DNA of 64,000 nucleotides from Anadara kagoshimensis. Taxonomy: Eukaryota; Mollusca; Bivalvia; Arcoida; Arcidae. A program made the translations under genes and the position numbers. Below, one piece after another: positions 48,101 through 49,069 of this stretch; the stretch's first letter is position 1, and each line of letters begins with the position of its first letter. The notes beneath the pieces were generated by a model. The model searched no databases, was not told the DNA's origin, and worked only from the letters and a program-made list of their open reading frames with translations. The stretch is taken from NCBI GenBank assembly GCA_021292105.1, contig CM037868.1, positions 36,024,876 through 36,088,875 on the forward strand. Direction: 5' to 3'.

Positions 48101-48497
48101 GCTTGGTGTAAGTTCGCGTGTTTTACCTGATTTGTCTATTTCAAAGTTTTTATTTTGCTTCTGGATTATGATTCCGACATGAATTAGTATGCTTGTTTTT
48201 GATTATATCGTATCGTTTACAAGCTAACTAACCAGGATTTCTTTCAGAGCACCCGGCCTCACTTTCCTGGCGTAAGTTTGCGTTTTCATTTTGGTTCTGG
48301 ATTAGGATTCTGATATGGATTATTATTATTTTTTAATTTTACATACACATATTATGTTTATTCTGTTTCAGGAACAAGAATGGAAGATAGTACCCATTAT
48401 CTGTATAACACTAGGAGTTATATTCGCCTTCATTCTTTTGTCCATTGCATTAGTGAAATTCGTCAAACACAGGCAAAGTACTTTCAATGTCAAATGA
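15000..48497 (+). CDS. VWA7-like type I membrane glycoprotein, 20 exons, 986 aa
   Basis: Joining the 20 exons listed below gives one continuous frame from ATG 15000 to TGA 48495-48497, with matching phases at every junction. Order of parts: signal peptide (about 1-21), WTHEAIT (34-40), FYSNTNWVE (156-164), LTSGY (218-222), GKCSHGG (239-245), a GINKD stretch (258-262), VWA domain (about 320-510) with DKSTS at 325-329, GGGTD at 392-396 and YTDAD at 421-425, beta-rich C-terminal segments, then a membrane helix (about 951-975) and a short basic tail. This order matches vertebrate VWA7 (G7c), whose usual length is near 890 residues. The metal site is complete, so ligand binding through a divalent cation is plausible; the ligand is unknown. 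The VWA region carries RRKR (457-460) and RTKR (475-478), possible furin sites. The assignment rests on motif recognition; cDNA would settle exon borders and any 5' UTR exon. Confidence 0.88.
15343..15552. mobile_element. Palindromic MITE P, complete copy in intron 1
   Basis: AATTGACGTATCGCCGGCC at the left is answered by GGCCAGCGATCCGTCAATT at the right. The longer arms include CCCACTGTGTTCCGACA and TGTCGGAACATTGTGGG. The interior holds TTTAATGACGTCACTGACAC and a GCTGCTTTGGTACCGTGATG block. Other copies: 13971/14301, 28652-28828, 43284-43488 and a fragment at 57260-57412. No coding capacity. Confidence 0.88.
15606..15945 (+). repeat. SINE family B, diverged full-length copy
   Basis: tRNA-like head with GTAGCTCAATTGGCAGAGTG and GTAGGTTCGAACCACAACC, then the family body in diverged form (ATAAAAGTCACAGGCTCCTT, TCGATATAAGTGAAATATTC). 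It sits about 55 bp from MITE P. Confidence 0.8.
16093..16235 (+). repeat. Interspersed repeat C, partial
   Basis: Contains GGGTGCTTACCCTTCCGGAG, GGTGGAAGTTCACGTG, ACTTGTCAGTTCCAAAG and GATTGTGATTCGGACATGG. Its end (TTTGTTTGTGTTTTTGTTTT) merges into the 41-bp array that follows, which appears to have grown from this terminus. Family C has about 18 copies in the window; I do not recognise it. Confidence 0.8.
16235..17196. repeat. 41-bp minisatellite, about 23 units, intron 1
   Basis: The unit is AGCATGCAAACTGAGACACT then TTCTGTTTGTGTTTTTGTTTT. Variants are GCATGCTAAC and GCATGCAGACTAAG, and the first units alternate between them. Each unit holds a T-rich tract ending TTTTAG before CATGC, which looks like a 3' splice acceptor. 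Frames on either strand reading KQKHKQKVSQ or its reverse are by-products of the period. Confidence 0.95.
17376..17603. mobile_element. Foldback MITE, 'CTGTCGAAAGTTTAACAC' family
   Basis: Starts TACAGGCCTGTCGAAAGTTT and ends TTTTCGACAAGCCTGTA. The interior shares words with 2603-2813. Confidence 0.75.
17604..17993. repeat. Tandem duplication of about 193 bp containing short MITE copies
   Basis: Two nearly identical copies start TATGTAAAATAAGTGCACAT and run through ACAATTTCCCATTGATAAAA to TTAAAACTACAGAACTGTCG. Each carries a short inverted-repeat element (17722-17802 and 17916-17993) bounded by TACAGAACTGTCGAAAGTTT and its complement. A third, decayed piece of the unit lies at about 18280-18370. 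Confidence 0.8.
17992..18254. mobile_element. MITE with about 60-bp inverted repeats, 'GGCCCCCGTTTCAC' type
   Basis: CTGGCCCCCGTTTCACAATC at the left is the complement of GATTGTGAAACGGGGGCCAG at the right. The arms extend through TTAGCTAAGATTTTCCTTAA. The interior is AT-rich and non-coding. Confidence 0.88.
18375..18676 (+). repeat. SINE family A, full-length
   Basis: Complete tRNA-like head (GTGGCCTAGTGGTTAAGG, GGGTTCGATCCC), the central domain and tail. ACAGAACTGTCG flanks it (18363-18374 and 18677-18688), so it inserted into a copy of the 'CTGTCGAAAG' MITE. This is the best family A copy in the window for reconstructing the element. Confidence 0.92.
18846..19190 (+). repeat. SINE family B
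   Basis: Head with GATAGCTTAGTTGGCAGAGT and TTGTGCATTTGAACCCCGAC, then the family body to an ACACCATTACTAAAATCAC tail. It lies close behind the family A SINE. Confidence 0.82.
19314..19560 (+). repeat. Tandem duplication of about 128 bp
   Basis: Two copies begin CTTGCTCAGTCTGTTTCATT and run through TCTAGTTGTAAGCGTCCTCT to GAGACACGGG. The end resembles the GTCACGGGGCCTC part of SINE B, so the unit is probably SINE-derived. Confidence 0.75.
20033..20136. mobile_element. 104-bp palindromic MITE
   Basis: CTTTGGCAGGTTACACGGTC at the left is answered by GATCGTGTAACCTGCCAAAG at the right. ACCCCGTCAAAGAT and ATCTTTGACGGGG form the inner arms around a roughly 25-bp loop. Confidence 0.85.
20460..20815. 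repeat. CT-rich microsatellite cluster
   Basis: Several (CT)n tracts (about 20490-20504, 20620-20669 and 20770-20800) are spaced by a recurring AAAATAAATATGGACAACTT motif. This is a compound repeat with a period of about 100-150 bp, beginning near 20300. Confidence 0.85.
20929..21051 (+). CDS. VWA7-like exon 2 (residues 76-116)
   Basis: Acceptor TTTCATCAG|AC, donor G|GTATGT, phases 1 and 1. It encodes DHDGFERYENMIKDIIREN then a charged stretch ending EEIKA. Confidence 0.85.
21065..21240. mobile_element. MITE with TACTGTAGATCA-type ends, right after exon 2
   Basis: TACTGTAGACCATCTTTATT at the left pairs with AATAAGTGATCTACAGTA at the right. The interior is rich in TTCGCG and CGCGAA. A relative in inverse orientation lies at 27180-27412. 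It starts 14 bp past exon 2, so the donor of intron 2 borders the element. Confidence 0.85.
21241..22064. other. Intron 2 remainder
   Basis: Contains a small hairpin GTATCACCACACTATGGTGATAC (two halves of 10-11 bp, near 21551-21573) and a run of TCCGGAATTTC/TTCCGGATTT words at about 21890-22010. No exon is seen. Confidence 0.5.
22065..22238 (+). CDS. VWA7-like exon 3 (residues 117-174)
   Basis: Acceptor CGTATAG|GC, donor G|GTATGT, phases 1 and 1. It encodes YIGQYLYTLQSFYSNTNWVE, the most conserved N-terminal signature of the family. Confidence 0.9.
23467..23685 (-). repeat. tRNA-derived SINE, family C2, copy 1
   Basis: On the minus strand the head reads GAGGTCGCGGTGGCCTAATG, GATAAGACGTCAGTCTAC and a box B-like AAGTTTGAGTC. 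The body is about 150 bp with CCTGGTGTCAGTATAATG. Copy 2 lies at 24145-24362 as part of the segmental duplication. A diverged relative lies at 41495-41808. Confidence 0.75.
24145..24362 (-). repeat. tRNA-derived SINE, family C2, copy 2
   Basis: Second copy made by the intron 3 duplication; same boxes and body with few substitutions. Confidence 0.75.
24510..24591 (+). CDS. VWA7-like exon 4 (residues 175-201)
   Basis: Acceptor TTGTAG|GT, donor AG|GTATGT, phases 1 and 2. It encodes KIKFAGFFTPTCVSKNFNV; the PTC cysteine corresponds to the conserved P-TC motif of the family. Confidence 0.8.
24834..24925 (+). CDS. VWA7-like exon 5 (residues 202-232)
   Basis: Acceptor ATAATTTCAG|T, donor A|GTAAGT, phases 2 and 1. 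It encodes SIEGRSCENNIIVTDKLTSG followed by YRSG; C-ENNI and LTSGY are family landmarks. Its donor is the first unit of the array at 24921-25455. Confidence 0.85.
24921..25455 (+). repeat. Degenerate minisatellite starting at the exon 5 donor
   Basis: About 13-14 units of 30-50 bp share (A)TTGATGATAGATGGCGCTGT followed by AAGTAGRACAT or CAGTAAGTGACGT. The first unit includes the real splice donor (TGTCA|GTAAGTGACGTA), and the second repeats that 13-base context exactly. Later units keep TGTAAGTAG or decay. An isolated unit occurs at about 26062-26085. The array is intronic and non-coding. Confidence 0.88.
26328..26470 (+). repeat. Interspersed repeat C, partial
   Basis: TTGCTTACCCTTCCAGACCA, GTGGAAGTCCACGTGTCTAA, GTCAGTTCCAAAGTTTTTAC and GATTCGGACATGGATTAGTA. 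It ends about 25 bp before the exon 6 acceptor. Confidence 0.85.
26497..26679 (+). CDS. VWA7-like exon 6 (residues 233-293)
   Basis: Acceptor TATTTAG|TT, donor G|GTAATT, phases 1 and 1. It encodes GKCSHGGEFDSS, then CGINKDTGHPRYSPHWFLHH and a helix into the VWA domain. The GKCSHGG and GINKD motifs are the clearest match to VWA7. Confidence 0.9.
26680..27179. other. Intron 6, first part, nothing recognised
   Basis: AT-rich; no exon-like frame with splice borders. Confidence 0.5.
27180..27412. mobile_element. MITE with TACTGTAGATCA-type ends, inverse copy
   Basis: TACAGTAGATCAGTCATTTT at the left pairs with AAAAGTGATCTACAGTA at the right. Shares ATTCGCGAATGGGATGCGTC with the complement of the 21065-21240 copy. 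Confidence 0.85.
27590..27676. mobile_element. Small foldback element
   Basis: GTGGAGACATAGAAATCTCA and GAGATAGCTGTTTTGACTTC at the left pair imperfectly with AAAACAG and CTCTCATCTCCAC at the right. Likely a decayed MITE. Confidence 0.5.
28120..28338 (+). CDS. VWA7-like exon 7 (residues 294-366), start of VWA domain
   Basis: Acceptor TTTCATTTAG|AC, donor G|GTATGT, phases 1 and 1. It encodes SLAFVIDKSTSMKEEIEQV: the first VWA beta strand with the DxSxS metal-site motif complete. GSPMEPANYVLVTFSDP follows, matching the second strand of VWA7 closely. Confidence 0.92.
28652..28828. mobile_element. Palindromic MITE P, inverse orientation
   Basis: AATTGACGTATCGCAGGCC to GGCCGGCGATCCGTCAATT. The interior GTAGCAAAGCAGCGTCACGG lies on the left here and on the right in 15343-15552. 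Confidence 0.85.
28829..30480. other. Intron 7, middle part, two small inverted repeats
   Basis: A palindrome spans 29619-29662 (GTGTAAGCTATCTCCATCTT answered by AAGATAGCCTACAC). A second pair, GTGCCAGATA at about 29794 and TATCTGGCAC at about 29862, bounds a possible MITE. An antisense frame near 29977-30213 overlaps a sense frame; neither has support. Confidence 0.5.
30488..30783 (+). repeat. Interspersed repeat C, nearly complete
   Basis: Starts AAGGCCATCAAAAAGTTTTA, continues GTCTCTGTGTCCAGGATTGC, GACGTTCCATAGTACCATGT, GTGCTTACCCTTACGGAGCA, TTGCTTCTGGATTGTGATTC and ends TTAGTTTGTTTTTGATTA. A good template for the family. Confidence 0.85.
31078..31235 (-). repeat. Interspersed repeat C, partial
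   Basis: Reverse complement of the family end: AACAAACATACTAACC, GTCCGAATCACAATCCAGAA, CACCAGGGAAGTGAG, GCTAGCTACACCCACCACGT. It stops about 40 bp before exon 8. Confidence 0.85.
31276..31398 (+). CDS. VWA7-like exon 8 (residues 367-407)
   Basis: Acceptor AATGTTTCAG|AA, donor G|GTATTT (a weaker donor), phases 1 and 1. It encodes NVIGGGTDCPELTFSGLNK; GGGTD supplies the threonine of the VWA metal site. Five decayed copies of its 3' half follow directly in the intron. Confidence 0.87.
31452..31990 (+). repeat. Five decaying tandem copies of the 3' half of exon 8
   Basis: Units of about 105-120 bp each carry a version of the exon 8 end (GTCATAG-GGAGGC-, GACTGTCCGGAACTAACC, TTTTCCGGTTTGAATGAAGG) plus the donor and the start of the intron. 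Copies start near 31467, 31567, 31687, 31807 and 31912. Copies 1 and 4 carry a stop in the exon frame; copies 2, 3 and 5 keep it open. Copy 2 still ends AATGAAG|GTATTT, while copy 5 has GAC in place of the donor GT. None has an acceptor-like upstream edge, so none is called an exon. Confidence 0.9.
32060..32345 (-). repeat. SINE family B, decayed
   Basis: Minus-strand body recognised by GACGTCGCCAGCTAAAGGC, TTATTTTAGGTTCTCATCCG, ATTTCGTTATGCCGAATGCT and CACTTCCCACTTTCAGGTCT. The head is degraded (AACCACGACCACCTGCTTAC). Confidence 0.75.
32346..32877. other. Intron 8 end, nothing firm
   Basis: Two or three weak repeats of CTCGATATAAGTGA(GA)AAAC-type words occur at about 32610-32780. No exon seen. 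Confidence 0.4.
32878..33063 (+). CDS. VWA7-like exon 9 (residues 408-469)
   Basis: Acceptor AACACTAG|CT, donor G|GTATAC, phases 1 and 1. It encodes STITCYTDADSKD, with the third metal-site aspartate, then ISITFYKFPSPCSRRKRSSE. RRKR fits the furin consensus. Confidence 0.87.
33085..33817. other. Intron 9 with decayed repeat C pieces
   Basis: Degenerate family C words (CTGGATATATTTGACACC, ATAGTTCCA, GTTCGCTTGTTTTACTTA) occur at about 33100-33310 and 33590-33700. No exon. Confidence 0.5.
33818..33945 (+). CDS. VWA7-like exon 10 (residues 470-512)
   Basis: Acceptor TCTTAAAG|TA, donor ATG|GTAACT, phases 1 and 0. The alternative AG seven bases later gives an early stop, which fixes this acceptor. 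It encodes REKRTKRSVS, then EVALATGGKVHSVTLETLAS, the last strand and helix of the VWA fold, matching the VWA7 'ALASGGEV' segment. Confidence 0.85.
34010..34800. repeat. Degenerate tandem repeat, about 95-105-bp units, intron 10
   Basis: Units share TTATTTTGTCAGTAGACTAA, ACATTCAAGACTTTTG, CCCGCCTTTCTCAATTTT and TTCTTTTTCGATATTTTG. About eight units are present; one is interrupted by a ribozyme-bearing element at about 34420-34570. Confidence 0.85.
34461..34505 (-). ncRNA. Hammerhead ribozyme (type I), antisense to the gene
   Basis: On the minus strand: AGCACTA | CTGATGA | GGAAGTTATTAC | GAAA | CGGCCG | TC | TAGTGCT. The stem I strands AGCACTA and TAGTGCT pair fully, and the CUGAUGA, GAAA and GUC core is intact. 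Stem III is minimal (CG/CG with a two-base loop), as in ribozymes of Penelope-like elements and metazoan retrozymes that cleave best as dimers. Stem II has a G-A mismatch at its second pair. The repeat bearing it extends from about 34432 to 34570 and matches copies at 35985-36230 and 38565-38770. Confidence 0.82.
34800..35262. repeat. Perfect 74-bp tandem array, about six units
   Basis: The unit runs ATTAAGACTAAGTACATTCA, AGACTTGTTCATCTAGTTCG, CCGCCCTTTTTCATTTTGG, TAGTACTTTTTCGGT. Unit starts fall every 74 bases (34861, 34935, 35009, 35083, 35157, 35231) and I see no differences between units. It evolved from the flanking 100-bp repeat by loss of part of the unit, followed by recent expansion. 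Confidence 0.95.
35310..35455 (+). repeat. Interspersed repeat C, diverged
   Basis: TAGCTAGCTAGAGTGGAGGT, TTACCCTTCTGGGACACC and ACCGGTATGTTTTATTTTGA. Confidence 0.6.
35780..35933 (+). CDS. VWA7-like exon 11 (residues 513-563)
   Basis: Acceptor TTATTTTAG|GAG, donor G|GTAAAA, phases 0 and 1. It encodes KFSSAEVCIDFFILQSSST, ADFYVDKSMFSLRIAVTG, DEVYVTSPSG: the start of the beta-sandwich-like region after the VWA domain. Confidence 0.83.
36008..36053 (-). ncRNA. Hammerhead ribozyme, decayed copy (antisense)
   Basis: Stem I (AGCACTA/TAGTGCT), perfect stem II (GGAAT tgt ATTCC), GAAA and CGGCCG are kept. The core is CTAATGA instead of CTGATGA and the cleavage triplet is GCC instead of GTC. Both changes should abolish cleavage. 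The surrounding repeat (about 35985-36230) is the longest copy in the window and shares a 100-150 bp segment (AAGATGTTGAAAAGCTAC, AATTTAGCTAAAGAAATAC) with 38565-38770. Confidence 0.78.
36276..37250. repeat. Tandem repeat of about 185-220 bp, five units, intron 11
   Basis: Units share TTTAAGCAGTTCTTAAAGGT, GGCTTATAACCT, AAAATGATTACTGATTTGAA, AACAGGTGGTTTAAAGGACG and TTTAACATTTAA. The landmark TTTAAGCAG recurs near 36303, 36487, 36698, 36919 and 37121. Units differ by small indels and substitutions. Confidence 0.88.
37253..37479. mobile_element. 227-bp MITE with about 36-bp inverted repeats
   Basis: ATAGGTAAACAACATTGACC at the left is answered by TTGTTTACCTAT at the right. GTCCGCTTGACCTTT and AAAGGTCAAGCGGACA form the inner arms. 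Non-coding AT-rich interior. Confidence 0.85.
37580..38010. repeat. Tandem repeat of about 108-110 bp, four units, intron 11
   Basis: Units share GAACTAAGGCTATG, GGTAGGGAAAACC, GAGCTTAGAGAAAACATC, GAAATGACAAACGCTTTCAT and CAGGTTCTGTC. GAGCTTAGAGAAAACATC recurs near 37704, 37813 and 37922; the first unit is diverged (ATGCTTAGATGAAACCATC). Confidence 0.88.
38083..38168 (+). CDS. VWA7-like exon 12 (residues 564-592)
   Basis: Acceptor TTTATTTACAG|GG, donor CAA|GTATGT, phases 1 and 0. It encodes GERLNFNNGNALSNS then KIISYDKQQIMTVQ, a linking strand. Confidence 0.75.
38455..38555 (+). repeat. Interspersed repeat C, end fragment
   Basis: TAACCTAACTTGTCAGTTCC, TTTTACTTTGCTTCTGGATT and GATTAGTATGTTTGTTTTTG. 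Confidence 0.8.
38565..38770 (-). mobile_element. Ribozyme-family element, core deleted
   Basis: Matches 35985-36230 in TACAGCACTAGATGGCCCGT, CGGAATACAATTCCT and AATTTAGCTAAAGAAATACA. The CUGAUGA segment and one stem I strand are deleted (CCTGCTTGGGCC where CCTCATCAGTAGTGCTTGG is expected). It cannot form the ribozyme. Confidence 0.7.
39144..39187 (-). ncRNA. Hammerhead ribozyme, decayed copy (antisense)
   Basis: Minus strand: AGCACTA | CCGATGA | GGAAGTGTATTTC | GAAA | CAACCG | TC | TAGTGT. GAAA and GTC are intact and stem II pairs (GGAA/TTTC with one wobble). The core has C for U at its second position, stem III has lost pairing, and stem I is reduced to five pairs. It lies about 90 bp before exon 13. 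Confidence 0.7.
39277..39433 (+). CDS. VWA7-like exon 13 (residues 593-644)
   Basis: Acceptor TTTTTTTCAG|GCG, donor G|GTAAAA, phases 0 and 1. It encodes APLTGRWQFVGNHGNKDLVV, ITAQSDLDFTFTLM and VGNPVVG. TG-W followed by a QSDLDF stretch matches the post-VWA region of VWA7 well. Confidence 0.88.
39434..40148. other. Intron 13, nothing recognised
   Basis: AT-rich with a T-rich tract at about 39768-39795. No exon or structured repeat seen. Confidence 0.5.
40149..40324 (+). CDS. VWA7-like exon 14 (residues 645-703)
   Basis: Acceptor ACGTTGCAG|GT, donor CAG|GTAACG, phases 1 and 0. It encodes YTTIITVFGFNITGKNGVLR, LLDLNGELITEYNL and a beta-rich end. Confidence 0.82.
40655..40905 (+). repeat. Interspersed repeat C, strongly diverged
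   Basis: Recognised by TTTCTTTGTCAGGGTATACC, CCTGAATATATTCGATATTC and CATAGTTCC; the end is barely readable. Confidence 0.45.
41221..41332 (+). CDS. VWA7-like exon 15 (residues 704-740)
   Basis: Acceptor TTGTTTTCAG|AAA, donor G|GTAGGT, phases 0 and 1. It encodes KFVFQLITQDELGNTLKRI, matching the FSLELIGQDAAG stretch of VWA7. Confidence 0.85.
41495..41808 (-). repeat. tRNA-derived SINE, family C2, diverged
   Basis: Minus-strand head GAGCCCGCGGTGGCCTAATA and GATAAGACGTCAGTCTAC, then the family body (GGTTTACCTGGTATCAGTAT) and an AATGTTGCTTAATGTCGCGT end on the plus strand. Clearly older than the two intron 3 copies. Confidence 0.7.
42014..42133. mobile_element. Foldback element, about 28-bp arms
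   Basis: AAGAAATAACATTCCATTTG at the left is answered by CAAATAGAATGTTATTTCTT at the right, with GAGTGTAT/ATACACTC inside. The loop is about 65 bp. Confidence 0.75.
42640..42780 (-). repeat. Interspersed repeat C, partial
   Basis: AACATACTAATCCATGTTCG, AATCACAATACAGAAGCAAA, TTTGGAACTGACAAGTAAGG and CACCGGGGAAGTGAGGCC. A diverged plus-strand copy (about 42810-43040) and another fragment at 43105-43215 follow, so intron 15 holds three. Confidence 0.8.
43105..43215 (+). repeat. Interspersed repeat C, fragment
   Basis: TTACCCTTCCGGAACACCTG, GTCCACGTGTTTAACATAAT and GCAATTTGGACATACAAACG. Confidence 0.7.
43284..43488. mobile_element. Palindromic MITE P, intron 15
   Basis: ACGTATCGCCGGCCACGCC to GGCGTGGCCGGCGATCCGTC, with inverse-type interior (CACGATACCAAAGAAGTGTC). 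Its left tip is replaced by a 16-bp direct repeat (GAAGTTCACGTATC). It ends about 105 bp before exon 16. Confidence 0.85.
43595..43796 (+). CDS. VWA7-like exon 16 (residues 741-807)
   Basis: Acceptor TATTCCTTTCAG|AT, donor AT|GTAAGT, phases 1 and 2. It encodes DGIEKNISYRIYNPSNFAE, then ATRHHLVEAGSLIEDYFTIR. A beta-rich extracellular segment; no separate domain recognised. Confidence 0.83.
43945..44165 (-). repeat. Interspersed repeat C, longer copy
   Basis: ATCAAAAACAAACATACTAA, GGAACTGACATGTTAGGTTA, CCACCAGGGAAGTGAGGCCG, AAGCACCTCCTGTTTAGCTA, CACCCGCCACGTGTGTAATC and GGAACTATGAGACGTCAAAT. Confidence 0.85.
44245..44490 (+). repeat. SINE family B, 5'-truncated
   Basis: Starts near box B (CATGGGTTCGCCCGATC) and keeps the body: AAAGACTTGAATCAGGACAG, GAAATAAACGAGACCCCGTG, TGCTGTATAATGTCATCAGC, GATATAAGTGAAATATTCTT. 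Confidence 0.8.
44635..44704 (+). CDS. VWA7-like exon 17 (residues 808-831)
   Basis: Acceptor TTTTTATTGTAG|A, donor AAA|GTAAGT, phases 2 and 0. It encodes IYNIKVKPSGSQETLQSLSS then RLK. Short, but both splice sites are strong and the phases fit. Confidence 0.8.
44740..44785 (+). ncRNA. Hammerhead ribozyme (type I), sense strand, core intact
   Basis: Reads AGCACTA | CTGATGA | GAAATTGTATTCC | GAAA | CGGCCG | TC | TAGTGCT. Stem I has seven pairs. Stem II pairs as GAAAT/ATTCC with one A-C mismatch. Stem III is only CG/CG around two bases, and all conserved core bases plus the GUC cleavage triplet are present. It lies 35 bases inside intron 17, in the same direction as the gene, so the pre-mRNA would contain it. 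Such minimal stem III ribozymes cut weakly alone and better as dimers. The 3' flank (AAAACTGGTATAATATGTAA) matches the antisense copies, so it belongs to the same element family. Confidence 0.87.
45186..45247. mobile_element. Small inverted repeat in intron 17
   Basis: GTACTGTCACATA at the left is answered by TATGTGACAGTAC at the right, with CACATATTGCTGCGCGTG between. Antisense frames just downstream (45280-45625) have no recognisable homology and are not called. Confidence 0.6.
45706..45929 (+). CDS. VWA7-like exon 18 (residues 832-905)
   Basis: Acceptor CTCTTTCAG|GTC, donor AG|GTACGG, phases 0 and 2. It encodes VTNIRHPVCQIVFKRGSCEN then CIQHKWFAVTETMFSG and NLTIGDTDTFYGP. Cysteines at VCQ, SCE and NCI may pair with one another. 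Confidence 0.83.
46745..47045 (+). repeat. SINE family B ending next to exon 19
   Basis: 5'-truncated at box B (GGTCGTGGGTTTAATCCC); body complete to the CACCATTACTCAACTCAACC tail. The tail stops about 27 bp before the exon 19 acceptor, so the branch point of intron 18 may lie in SINE sequence. Confidence 0.88.
47073..47190 (+). CDS. VWA7-like exon 19 (residues 906-945)
   Basis: Acceptor TTATTATTTTAG|T, donor AAG|GTAATT, phases 2 and 0. It encodes SGTCCESYNRLEVLDTDAYL and a beta-rich end (FSSEVQLHVKENVK). A near-identical copy lies at 62660-62777. Confidence 0.87.
47515..47660 (+). repeat. Interspersed repeat C, left half
   Basis: AAAACATTTTACGGCCGTCA, TTCTCTGTGTTCAAGGTTGT, TGGATATATTTGACGTCCCA, TTACACACGTGGCGGGTGTA and a TAGGAGGCGCCTACTC end. 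Confidence 0.8.
47690..48038 (+). repeat. Tandem repeat of about 145 bp, three units
   Basis: Each unit contains AAGGTCATGGGTTCAAAGGT, CAAGGTCACAGA and a TTTTTGTATCGTATATTAGA-like end. The array ends GGTGAGCGCTAAGGCCCATG then GGCCTCTTGTTT, a terminus that recurs widely in bivalve genomes. Confidence 0.8.
48050..48330 (+). repeat. Interspersed repeat C, two adjacent end fragments
   Basis: The first fragment has GTGTTTACCCTTTCGGAGCA and ATTATGATTCCGACATGAAT; the second has TTTCTTTCAGAGCACCCGGC and GGATTAGGATTCTGATATGG. The second ends 40 bp before exon 20. Confidence 0.75.
48372..48497 (+). CDS. VWA7-like exon 20 (residues 946-986 and stop)
   Basis: Acceptor TATTCTGTTTCAG|GAA, phase 0. It encodes the membrane segment IVPIICITLGVIFAFILLSI and a short basic tail (KFVKHRQSTFNVK), then TGA. 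The tail is only about 11 residues, so signalling motifs are unlikely. Confidence 0.88.
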   Translation, partial: EQEWKIVPIICITLGVIFAFILLSIALVKFVKHRQSTFNVK

Positions 48498-48742
48498 AGT
48501 CACCAACGGCTTTGATCTTGTCGCAACCAAAAGACGTAGTATTTTCTTATTTTATTATCTAAGACAGTATGAACGAGATATTTTATTAATTACGTGAGAA
48601 AAACTCGTCAACCTCATTCAAAATACCTTTCTTGTAAATGAAATGATATGATACGATATAATATTCTAAACGAAACGTCATATCATTGCAACCAAAAACA
48701 TGCAATATTCTGATAAAATTGTGTTCGATAATTTTACGATGC

Positions 48743-48748
48743 AATAAA
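48743..48748 (+). promoter_or_regulatory. Polyadenylation signal AATAAA
   Basis: The first canonical AATAAA after the stop codon, 246 bases downstream, followed by a T-rich stretch (TTTTTCTATTCTTTGTG). It would give a 3' UTR of about 270 bases. Confidence 0.6.
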
Positions 48749-48770
48749 TACGATTTTTCTATTCTTTGTG

Positions 48771-48818
48771 TTAGTGAAATTTGTGAAACACAGTAACAGT
48801 ACATTCTATGTCAGCTGA
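48771..48818 (+). pseudogene. Degenerate second copy of the C-terminal tail
   Basis: The 16-codon frame reads LVKFVKHSNSTFYVS then stop, against LVKFVKHRQSTFNVK at the end of exon 20. The upstream piece GCAACCAAAAACATG (48686) likewise echoes GCAACCAAAAGACG (48519). A local duplication of the gene's 3' end is the simplest reading. No acceptor precedes it, and it lies past the polyadenylation signal. Confidence 0.65.
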
Positions 48819-48903
48819 AATCATGAGATTTTATCATTTTAATACCAAATGTATGCTAACCGCGATTTGAAAAAAAAACTTGAACACATGTTTAATATAT
48901 CAT

Positions 48904-49069
48904 TCTAGATTTATTTAGTTAAGGAGCGATAAACCAGTTACAATGTCAAAACCTCTCTAAACCGGACAAGCTACGGACCATAGGTTTTGTCCGGTAACGG
49001 GAGGTGTCCGGTGTAGAGAGATTTTGACATTGTAACTGGTTTATCCCCCCTTAACTAAAAAAATCTAGA
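48904..49069. mobile_element. Foldback element with about 70-bp arms
   Basis: TCTAGATTTATTTAGTTAAG to CTTAACTAAAAAAATCTAGA on the outside; ACCAGTTACAATGTCAAAAC and TTTTGACATTGTAACTGGT inside. AACCTCTCTAAACCGGACA resembles the CAGTGAAACCTCCCTAAA end at 53085, suggesting a pogo/Tigger-type relative (TA flanks). Further TAGAGAG(T)GTCC words follow to 49510. Confidence 0.7.

Larger units (their letters stand above)
46265..48401 (+). repeat. Segmental duplication, first copy (exons 19-20)
   Basis: This stretch of intron 18, exon 19, intron 19 and the start of exon 20 is repeated at 61932-64000 at a distance of about 15.6 kb. Differences are scattered substitutions, a roughly 70-bp deletion in the SINE of the second copy and small indels. 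The second copy is cut by the window edge. Confidence 0.95.
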
